Below, piece after piece: positions 7,353 through 13,127 of a stretch of DNA of 24,350 bases. The position numbers were made by a program, and so were the translations under genes. The DNA lies in assembly GCA_964443845.1 (NCBI GenBank), contig CAYUFA010000038.1:1-24350 (forward strand). The letters are read 5' to 3'. Origin of the DNA: UBA9214 sp964443845 (lineage in GTDB: Bacteria > Pseudomonadota > Gammaproteobacteria > UBA9214). Each line of letters opens with the position of its first letter. The first letter of the stretch is position 1. Under the pieces are notes generated by a model. The model saw only the letters and a list, made by a program, of their open reading frames with translations, had not been told where the DNA came from and did no database searches.

Positions 7353-7402
7353 TCATGAATACCTCGCAATATTATGATTATAAATTGATTTAATTGCATC
7401 AA
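7353..7402 (-). promoter_or_regulatory. A+T-rich island with TATAAT, probable manC promoter region
   Basis: On the minus strand TATAAT lies at 7382-7377, embedded in about 50 bases of A+T-rich sequence. TTGATG is present upstream but at a 14-base spacing, shorter than optimal. A transcript from here would have a leader of roughly 195 bases before manC. Direct CAATT repeats occur in the island. The A+T content alone makes a promoter or a nucleoid-protein site likely. The exact start is not resolved. Confidence 0.4.
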
Positions 7403-7470
7403 ACCGCTTCGGTCCGGGGTACCCGGCCGGGATCGCGGTGACGGTCCGACAGGCGGCCCCGGCCACACTG

Positions 7471-7530
7471 GTACGCCATGCCCGCGGCTGGCAGCGCCGG
7501 GGAGCGTGCCTGGCTGCGGGCATGACGCAC
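7471..7530. repeat. 60-base imperfect palindrome after comEA-like gene
   Basis: Nine perfect pairs CATGCCCGC (7477-7485) / GCGGGCATG (7516-7524) form the core. Pairing continues outward (7471-7472, 7474-7475 with 7526-7527, 7529-7530). It also continues inward through G-U and G-C pairs to a 6-base loop at 7498-7503. Folded as RNA it would be an almost complete 30-bp hairpin with only a few mismatches. It begins about 9 bases past the comEA stop (7539). No T-tract is present, so it may be a 3' stabiliser, a factor-dependent terminator or a dispersed palindromic element. Confidence 0.55.
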
Positions 7531-7538
7531 CCCGGACG

Positions 7539-7814
7539 TCACTCGTCGGCCGGTGCGCCGACCTTCAGGGTGCTGCGGTTCCGTTCGATGGTAGCTGCCC
7601 CGATCCCCTTGACCCGCGCCAGTTCATCCACGCTGGCAAACGGCCCGTTTGCATCCCGGTCCTGGACGATCATGGCCGCCTTCTTCGCGCCGATCCCGAC
7701 GATCGCCGTGGCGAGCGTGCCGGCATCCGCGCGGTTGATGTCGACCGGGCCGGCATGGGCCTGCACGGCGAACAGCATCAGTATGGATATGAGTGACCTG
7801 TACAAGTAACGCAT
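7539..7814 (-). CDS. comEA: Secreted ComEA-like helix-hairpin-helix DNA-binding protein
   Basis: The 91-residue product has an N-terminal signal peptide (hydrophobic SLISILMLFAVQ, cleavage likely after AHA at 21). This is followed by a single ComEA-type domain: VDINRADAGTLATAIVGIGAKKAAMIV and FASVDELARVKGIGAATIERNR, two helix-hairpin-helix motifs around GIG. ComEA proteins bind incoming DNA in the periplasm during natural transformation. Short single-domain forms like this are common in gammaproteobacteria. The start is firm: AGGAGG lies 5 bases before the ATG. It follows pyrF by 87 bases on the same strand. Other competence genes are not in the window, so a role in DNA uptake is family inference only. 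Confidence 0.85.
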   Translation of the reverse strand: MRYLYRSLISILMLFAVQAHAGPVDINRADAGTLATAIVGIGAKKAAMIVQDRDANGPFASVDELARVKGIGAATIERNRSTLKVGAPADE

Positions 7815-7901
7815 CGTTGCCTCCTGCTGGGTGCTTGCTGGTTGGACGTTACGCGGCCGGGAGAAATCCGGCAGCGGTGAACAGCATGCACCGCGCGGCA
7901 G

Positions 7902-8609
7902 TCAGACAGCAGCGGACAATTCCGAATTGAGCATACGCAGAACCTGTAGCGGATCGTCAGCCCGCGTAACCGGACGCCCGATCACCAGGTAGCTGGAACC
8001 GTTGCGGACGGCCTCGAGCGGCGTCATCACGCGGCGCTGGTCATCGACGGCGGCACCGGCCGGGCGGATGCCGGGCGTCACCAGCAGGAAATCCGCACCG
8101 AACTGCCCGCGCAGGAGCGCGGTTTCCCGCGAGGAACAGACGACGCCATCGATCCCGCAGGCACGCGCCAGCGTGGCAAGTCGCAGCACGTTGTCCGCCG
8201 GGGTCCCGGCCAGGCCAACGCCCGCCAGGTCCCGTTCATCCATGCTGGTGAGAATCGTCACGGCAATGAGCCGGGGCGTGGTTCCGGAGCGCTCCACGCC
8301 GGCGCGTGCCGACTCCAGCATGCGCGTACCGCCGAGGGCATGCACATTGAGCATCCAGACACCCAGGTCGGCGGCCGCGTGACAGGCACTGGCCACGGTG
8401 TTGGGAATATCGTGGAATTTCAGGTCCAGGAACACGTCGAAACCACGCCCGACCAGGGTCTCGACCAGGGCCGGCCCGCTGCGGGTAAACAGCTCCTTGC
8501 CCACCTTGAGACGACAGGAACCAGGCTCGAGACGCGCGACCAGCGCCAGCGCCTCGGCCGGTTGCGCGTAGTCCAGTGCGACGATGATGCGGGAACCGTT
8601 TGCCGTCAC
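7902..8609 (-). CDS. pyrF: Orotidine-5'-phosphate decarboxylase
   Basis: PyrF decarboxylates OMP to UMP, the last step of UMP synthesis, in the cytosol. The 235-residue product carries the catalytic array LDLKFHDIPNTV with Asp62, Lys64 and Asp67, the N-terminal IIVALDYAQ strand, and the phosphate-binding VTPGIRP near the end. I choose the GTG at 8609 because GGAGG lies 9 bases upstream and the protein then has normal length. An ATG at 8642 would overlap the end of lapB and has no better ribosome binding site. The gene lies 22 bases after lapB, an arrangement (lapB-pyrF) also known from Escherichia coli. Confidence 0.95.
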   Translation of the reverse strand: MTANGSRIIVALDYAQPAEALALVARLEPGSCRLKVGKELFTRSGPALVETLVGRGFDVFLDLKFHDIPNTVASACHAAADLGVWMLNVHALGGTRMLESARAGVERSGTTPRLIAVTILTSMDERDLAGVGLAGTPADNVLRLATLARACGIDGVVCSSRETALLRGQFGADFLLVTPGIRPAGAAVDDQRRVMTPLEAVRNGSSYLVIGRPVTRADDPLQVLRMLNSELSAAV

Positions 8610-8631
8610 GGTATGCAACCTCCGGATGCGC

Positions 8632-9804
8632 CTATTCGGCATCCACGCCGTGGATCGGCCGGATGCTGTTCCAGCGTTTGCAGCCGGGACATTGCCAGTG
8701 CAGGGACCGCCCCTCAAACCCGCAGTTGCTGCACTTGTAGACGGGCTTGTTCTCCAGCAGCTGATCGGTGATCTTTCTCAGGATCAGCAGGTTGTCGCGC
8801 GCCGCGCCTTCACTGCCGGCGAGGCTGAAATCGATGAAGCGCGCCAGGCCACGCACCGAGGGACGCCTGGCCAGTTCTGCGGCGATGAAATCCGCCGCCG
8901 CGCGTTCCCCCTGCTCGTGACCGATCATGTCCGCGAGCACCAGTACCGGGGTAATCCCGGGATACTGGCCGACCACCCTCTGCAGGAAAGGGATCAGGGA
9001 CTGCACGCTGCCCAGCGCCAGGTGACAGTCGCGGATATCCTCGAGCACCTCCGGAAGCAAATCAATATCCTGTCCCACCATCTGCTCATAGGCAGTCAGT
9101 GCCGTCGTGAAATCCCCCTGCTGCTGGGCGATACTGCCCCGGATCAGGGTGGCACGGGCACAGTGCGGATCGTATTCCACGGCCCTGGCCAGCAGTTCGA
9201 GAGCCACGTCGGTCGTACCGCGCGCACGCGCATTGTTCGCCAGTTCGCAGTAGTAGTGGGCAATCACGGTGCGCGCCGGCTGGCCGCCCACGAAGCCCAT
9301 CTGCATGGCGATGGCGATGGCATTGTCCCAGTCCTTCTCCTGCTCGTAGATATCCAGCAACAGTGGCAGCACGCTGGACTCGTGCACGCTGGCCTCGAGC
9401 AGTTCCCGGAACAGGCCCTCGGCACGATCAAAGAGTCCGGCCTTCATGTAATCCTGCCCGAGTTCCAGCAGGGCATCGTGGCGCTGTTCGTGATTCAGGC
9501 TGCTGCGTGCCACCAGGTTCTGGTGAATGCGGATGGCACGGTCCACCTCGCCGCGCTTGCGGAACAGGTTGCCCAGCGCCAGATGGGTCTCGACGGTGTC
9601 ACTGTTGACCTCCAGCATGCGAATGAATACATCGATGGCCTTGTCCTGTTGTTCGGTCAGCAGGTAGTTCAGGCCCTTGATGTATTCGGAACCGAGCATG
9701 GAGTCGGTGCAGCGTCCCGGCTTGCCCTGCCGCTGCCCGGCGGCAAACCACCCGAACGCGGCGGCCACCGGCAACAGCAGCCAGATCAGGCTCTCTGCCT
9801 GCAT
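8632..9804 (-). CDS. lapB: Lipopolysaccharide assembly protein B (TPR protein)
   Basis: LapB (YciM) sits on the inner membrane and with FtsH controls degradation of LpxC, and so the rate of LPS synthesis. The 390-residue product equals the E. coli length. Residues 5-22 form an N-terminal membrane anchor (ESLIWLLLPVAAAFGWF). Most of the rest is TPR repeats, including GLNYLLTEQQDKAIDVFIRML and THLALGNLFRKRGEVDRAIRI. The C-terminus is a rubredoxin-like metal site with Cys358, Cys361, Cys372 and Cys375 (CSNCGF ... CPGCKRW). The ATG at 9804 gives the family N-terminus. A small hairpin (9818-9832) and a strong terminator (9839-9873) lie directly upstream, and the usual partner gene lapA is absent here. 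pyrF follows. Confidence 0.95.
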   Translation of the reverse strand: MQAESLIWLLLPVAAAFGWFAAGQRQGKPGRCTDSMLGSEYIKGLNYLLTEQQDKAIDVFIRMLEVNSDTVETHLALGNLFRKRGEVDRAIRIHQNLVARSSLNHEQRHDALLELGQDYMKAGLFDRAEGLFRELLEASVHESSVLPLLLDIYEQEKDWDNAIAIAMQMGFVGGQPARTVIAHYYCELANNARARGTTDVALELLARAVEYDPHCARATLIRGSIAQQQGDFTTALTAYEQMVGQDIDLLPEVLEDIRDCHLALGSVQSLIPFLQRVVGQYPGITPVLVLADMIGHEQGERAAADFIAAELARRPSVRGLARFIDFSLAGSEGAARDNLLILRKITDQLLENKPVYKCSNCGFEGRSLHWQCPGCKRWNSIRPIHGVDAE

Positions 9805-9817
9805 CACACCGCCGCCT

Positions 9818-9832
9818 GCCACCCCGGGTGGC
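9818..9832 (-). promoter_or_regulatory. Small hairpin just upstream of lapB start
   Basis: GCCACC (9818-9823) and GGTGGC (9827-9832) pair around a 3-base loop, 13 bases before the lapB ATG. In the mRNA this stem would sit at the edge of the ribosome binding region and could affect initiation. Confidence 0.35.
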
Positions 9833-9838
9833 GACAGG

Positions 9839-9873
9839 AAAAAGGCCACGCGGAACCTGCGTTCCGCGTGGCC
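9839..9873 (-). terminator. Strong intrinsic terminator downstream of ihfB
   Basis: A perfect 13-bp stem is formed by 9844-9856 (GGCCACGCGGAAC) and 9861-9873 (GTTCCGCGTGGCC), with a 4-base loop. On the minus strand it is followed by five T (plus-strand A at 9839-9843). This is a textbook Rho-independent terminator for transcripts coming from rpsA-ihfB. It ends only 34 bases before the lapB start codon. Confidence 0.85.
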
Positions 9874-9936
9874 TGAACAGTCCGGTAGATAGAGTGGGTC
9901 GAATTCATCCCGCCAGATGACCTGCCAGCGCAGCCT

Positions 9937-9969
9937 CCGCACCGCCGCTGCCCGGCACCGGCGGTGCGG
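9937..9969 (-). repeat. 11-bp perfect hairpin in ihfB-lapB gap
   Basis: CCGCACCGCCG (9937-9947) and CGGCGGTGCGG (9959-9969) are exact reverse complements with an 11-base loop. It lies between the ihfB stop and the intrinsic terminator. No T-tract follows, so it may stabilise the upstream mRNA end or take part in an alternative fold. Confidence 0.5.
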
Positions 9970-10014
9970 GCAGGAGAGACGGCGCAGCCGCAACGCGGTC
10001 GCTGCCCGCCCTGG

Positions 10015-10356
10015 CTATGGGTGGTGCTGTTGCGTTTGCTGCGGCGCCTGCTGTTGCTGTTCCCGTTCCCGCTGCAGCCCCTCGTTGACCCGTTCCCGCA
10101 GTTCCTTGCCGGGCTTGAAGTGCGGGACATGCTTGGCGGCCAGGGCCACCGAGTCGCCCGTTTTCGGATTCCTGCCGATTCGGGGTGGTCGGTAGTGCAG
10201 CGAAAAGCTGCCGAACCCGCGGATCTCGATGCGCTGACCGGTCGCCAACGCCCAACTCATCTGCTCCAGCAGACTCTTGACGGCCAGTTCGACATCCTTG
10301 TAGTTCAAATGTCCGTTCTTCGCCGCCAGTATCTCGATCAGTTCAGACTTTGTCAT
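10015..10356 (-). CDS. ihfB: Integration host factor subunit beta, with Gln-rich tail
   Basis: IhfB pairs with IhfA to bend DNA sharply at specific sites. The 113-residue product contains the full HU/IHF fold: MTKSELIEILAAKNGHL, RIEIRGFGSFSLHYRPPR (residues 42-59) and the DNA-intercalating arm GRNPKTGD with Pro64, then VPHFKPGKELRERVNE. The core ends near residue 94, where E. coli IhfB stops. Here a further 19 or so residues, rich in Gln and ending in QQTQQHHP, are added. The start is set by GGGAG 4 bases before the ATG. It lies 70 bases after rpsA, the usual gammaproteobacterial neighbour, and is followed by a strong terminator. Confidence 0.95.
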   Translation of the reverse strand: MTKSELIEILAAKNGHLNYKDVELAVKSLLEQMSWALATGQRIEIRGFGSFSLHYRPPRIGRNPKTGDSVALAAKHVPHFKPGKELRERVNEGLQREREQQQQAPQQTQQHHP

Positions 10357-10426
10357 TTTCTCCCACCACCCCGGATCAGTATTCCGTTCCAGTCATCCTC
10401 AACGAATGGGTCACGCTCCCGTTGGC

Positions 10427-12103
10427 TCAACCCTCGTCCCCGTTCAAATGCTGCTTCAGCACGTCGCCAAGACTGGTCGTCGCCTCGGAAGAATTCGCAC
10501 CGTAGTCCTGCATCATGGCCGCCTCGTCATCCGAGTCCTTGGCCTTGACCGACAGCATGATGGCGCGGCTCTTGCGATCGACGCCCATGAACTTGGCCTC
10601 GACCTCGTCGCCCACGCTCAGGATCGTGCGCGCATCCTCGATGCGGTCCCGCGACAGCTCGGAGGCACGCAGCGTGCCGTCTACCCCGTCACCCAGGTCG
10701 ATGATCGCCGCCTTGGCGTCGACTTCCTTCACCGTGCCCTTCACGATGCTGCCCTTGCTGTGCTCGGCCACGAAATTGGAGAACGGGTCCTTTTCCAGCT
10801 GCTTGATCCCGAGTGAGATGCGTTCGCGCTCCGGATCCACCGACAGGACCACCGCCTCGATCTCCTGGCCCTTGCTGTACTTGCGCACCGCATCTTCGCC
10901 GGGCTCGTGCCAGGAGATGTCGGACAGGTGCACGAGGCCGTCGATTTCGCCTTCCAGGCCGACGAAGATACCGAAATCGGTGATCGACTTGATGGTGCCC
11001 TTGACCATGTCGCCCTTGTTGCGGGTGGCACCGAACTCATCCCAGGGATTCGGATAGCACTGCTTGATACCCAGTGAAATGCGACGGCGCTCCTCGTCGA
11101 TGTCCAGCACCATGACCTCCACTTCCTGGCCCACGTGCACCACCTTCGACGGATTGACATTCTTGTTGGTCCAGTCCATTTCGGAGACGTGTACCAGACC
11201 TTCCACGCCCTCCTCGATCTCCACGAAACAACCGTAATCGGCAATGTTGGTGACCTTGCCGAACAGCCGGGTATTGGCCGGGTAGCGGCGCGCCAGGTCG
11301 GCCCAGGGATCCTGGCCGAGCTGTTTCATGCCGAGCGAAACGCGGTTACGTTCGCGGTCGAACTTCAGCACCTTGACCTCGATTTCATCGCCCACGTTGA
11401 CGATCTCGGACGGGTGCTTGACGCGCTTCCAGGCCATGTCGGTGATATGCAGCAGGCCGTCGATGCCACCGAGGTCGACGAATACACCATAGTCAGTAAG
11501 GTTCTTGACGATGCCCTTGATGACCATGCCTTCCTCGAGGCTCTGCAGCATGGCCTCGCGTTCGGCGCTGAACTCGGTCTCCACCACGGCGCGGCGCGAC
11601 ACCACCACGTTGTTACGACGCTTGTCGAGCTTGATGACCTTGAATTCCAGTTCCTTGCCTTCGAGGAACGTCGGATCACGTACCGGACGCACATCCACCA
11701 GGGAACCCGGCAGGAACGCACGGATATCGTCGATATCGACGGTGAATCCACCCTTGACCTTGCCGCTGATGACGCCCTTGACGATGGCCTCGTTTTCGTA
11801 GGCCTGTTCCAGCCGGCGCCAGACCTGGTCGCGTTTTGCCTTCTCGCGGGACAGCCGGGTTTCACCGAAACCGTCCTCAACCGCCTCGAGTGTTACTTCA
11901 ACCTGGTCACCCACCGCGACCTCGAGTTCACCCGCGGCGTTCCTGAATTCTTCAATCGGAATCACACCTTCGGATTTCAGACCGGCATGTACGATCACCA
12001 TATCCGGTTGAATATCAACTACCGTACCGATGACCACCGCGCCGCGGTTCATTTCCTGGTGCGCGAGGCTTTCTTCAAACATCTCAGCAAAACTTTGAGT
12101 CAT
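10427..12103 (-). CDS. rpsA: 30S ribosomal protein S1
   Basis: S1 binds mRNA on the 30S subunit and is needed for initiation on structured or weak-SD messages. The 558-residue product matches the six-S1-domain form (E. coli 557). The repeats are visible as successive segments such as VIGTVVDIQPDMVIVHAG, IVKGVISGKVKGGFTVDI, VIKGIVKNLTDYGVFVDLGG, LFGKVTNIADYGCFVEIEE, MVKGTIKSITDFGIFVGLEG and IVKGTVKEVDAKAAIIDLGD. The ATG at 12103 gives MTQSFAEMFEESL, matching the family start; an ATG four codons earlier is possible. No strong Shine-Dalgarno is present, as is typical of rpsA, which is autoregulated by S1. It has its own probable promoter in the cmk-rpsA gap. Confidence 0.98.
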   Translation of the reverse strand: MTQSFAEMFEESLAHQEMNRGAVVIGTVVDIQPDMVIVHAGLKSEGVIPIEEFRNAAGELEVAVGDQVEVTLEAVEDGFGETRLSREKAKRDQVWRRLEQAYENEAIVKGVISGKVKGGFTVDIDDIRAFLPGSLVDVRPVRDPTFLEGKELEFKVIKLDKRRNNVVVSRRAVVETEFSAEREAMLQSLEEGMVIKGIVKNLTDYGVFVDLGGIDGLLHITDMAWKRVKHPSEIVNVGDEIEVKVLKFDRERNRVSLGMKQLGQDPWADLARRYPANTRLFGKVTNIADYGCFVEIEEGVEGLVHVSEMDWTNKNVNPSKVVHVGQEVEVMVLDIDEERRRISLGIKQCYPNPWDEFGATRNKGDMVKGTIKSITDFGIFVGLEGEIDGLVHLSDISWHEPGEDAVRKYSKGQEIEAVVLSVDPERERISLGIKQLEKDPFSNFVAEHSKGSIVKGTVKEVDAKAAIIDLGDGVDGTLRASELSRDRIEDARTILSVGDEVEAKFMGVDRKSRAIMLSVKAKDSDDEAAMMQDYGANSSEATTSLGDVLKQHLNGDEG

Positions 12104-12228
12104 GGGAAAATTCATCCTGGTACCGTTTTCACGGCCCGTAATCATTCCCGCAGCATCTGGCGACGCGCGGGGTCAGGTGTAAAGAACCGGCTGCACACGG
12201 GGCGCTTCCGGGCCCAAGAAGGATTATA
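12104..12228 (-). promoter_or_regulatory. Probable rpsA promoter and leader
   Basis: On the minus strand a perfect TATAAT lies at 12228-12223. The -35 (17 bases upstream) is poor. Transcription would start near 12216, giving a leader of about 113 bases. Near the start codon the leader has a CCGT-GAAA-ACGG stem-loop (a GAAA tetraloop) followed by an AGGA, then an A/T-rich stretch into the ATG. This resembles, in outline, the structured leader through which S1 represses its own translation in E. coli. The functional link is inference. Confidence 0.5.
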
Positions 12229-12258
12229 CGTGTATCTGCTTAATCGTACAGGGGTTTT

Positions 12259-12948
12259 TTAAAACTTCTTGCGCGCCGCCTGGAGGACGGCAGCGACGGT
12301 AGCCGGGACATCCAGGGCACTGTTATCAAGCACAATGGCATCCGGCGCGGGCTTCAGGGGCGCCGTCGGACGTGTGGCATCACGCCGGTCGCGCGCCTCC
12401 ACCTCGCGGACCAGCGCCGATGGGTCGGCATTTATTCCCATTTCTTTCAGCTGGTTATAGCGTCTTTCTGCGCGCACTTGTGAGCTGGCGGTGAGGAAGA
12501 TTTTCAGTCCGGCATCAGGAAAGATCACCGTACCCATATCGCGCCCGTCGGCCACCAGGCCGGGGGGCTTGCGGCAGCTGTGCTGCCAGTCCAGCAGCGC
12601 GGCCCGCACCGCCGGCAGGGTGGCAATCCGCGAGGCGGCCGCGCCGGCCGCCTCGGTGCGCAGCTGGGGGGTGACATCCCGGCCGTCCAGACGCACCACC
12701 GGATCGGCCGGTGTGGGCAGGCAGCATTCACAGGCGAGCTGGCCGGCCAGCCGGACCAGGGCCGCGGCATCGTCCAGCGCAATGTCCCGCTGCACCGCCG
12801 CCCAGGCCAGCAGGCGATAGAGCGACCCGCTGTCCAGGTAATGCCAGCCGAGGGCGGCAGCCACCGCCTGGCTGACGGTGCCTTTGCCGGAGCCACCGGG
12901 GCCATCGATGGTGATGACCGGAATTGCATTCAGACTGGAGACGGTCAT
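12259..12948 (-). CDS. cmk: Cytidylate kinase
   Basis: Cmk phosphorylates CMP and dCMP with ATP in the cytosol. The 229-residue product has the P-loop GPGGSGKGT at residues 16-24, the CMP-binding YLDSGSLYRLLAW segment, the DGRDMGTVIFPDAGLKIFLTAS segment, and the lid region with RYNQLKEMGI and RDRRDATRPTAPLK. I use the ATG at 12948, which gives normal length. A GTG at 12993 would add 15 residues with no homology. Ribosome binding signals are weak at both. It lies between aroA (179-base gap with a repeat element) and rpsA, as in many gammaproteobacteria. Confidence 0.95.
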   Translation of the reverse strand: MTVSSLNAIPVITIDGPGGSGKGTVSQAVAAALGWHYLDSGSLYRLLAWAAVQRDIALDDAAALVRLAGQLACECCLPTPADPVVRLDGRDVTPQLRTEAAGAAASRIATLPAVRAALLDWQHSCRKPPGLVADGRDMGTVIFPDAGLKIFLTASSQVRAERRYNQLKEMGINADPSALVREVEARDRRDATRPTAPLKPAPDAIVLDNSALDVPATVAAVLQAARKKF

Positions 12949-13023
12949 GTCAGGGCCGTGCAAGGTCGATGGGGACTGGCCTGGTTGATCCACGCCTGCC
13001 CGGACCGCAATCCGGGTAACCAG

Positions 13024-13081
13024 CCACGGAAGAACCCGGCGATACTGGATGATTTTTCCATGTTCTTCCGTGGATTCCGTG
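13024..13081. repeat. Inverted and phased TTCCGTG repeat element in aroA-cmk gap
   Basis: A perfect 12-bp inverted repeat CCACGGAAGAAC (13024-13035) / GTTCTTCCGTGG (13062-13073) encloses 26 bases, which include a smaller TGGA/TCCA stem (13046-13060). On the plus strand three units TTCCATG, TTCCGTG and TTCCGTG start at 13056, 13066 and 13075, about one helical turn apart. Similar TTCCGTG-type motifs are, from memory, dispersed in several environmental bacterial genomes. I cannot confirm copies elsewhere from this window. Confidence 0.65.
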
Positions 13082-13127
13082 GTCGTTTATCGTTCCGGTA
13101 CGCACGATACGCCCCTCCGCGCCGCTG

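Larger units (their letters stand above)
7175..7538. other. Intergenic region between comEA-like gene and manC
   Basis: These 364 bases hold a large imperfect palindrome near the comEA end (7471-7530) and an A+T-rich island (about 7353-7402), which stands out from its GC-rich surroundings and includes a perfect TATAAT. No convincing gene is seen. Confidence 0.5.

Noticed and set aside
7262..7468. 68-residue minus-strand frame containing an Ile-rich stretch in the A+T island
   Set aside because: The Ile run comes from A+T-rich promoter-like DNA. There is no ribosome binding site and no recognisable product.
8584..9876. 430-residue open frame opposite lapB
   Set aside because: A shadow frame of lapB. 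No motif or ribosome binding site.
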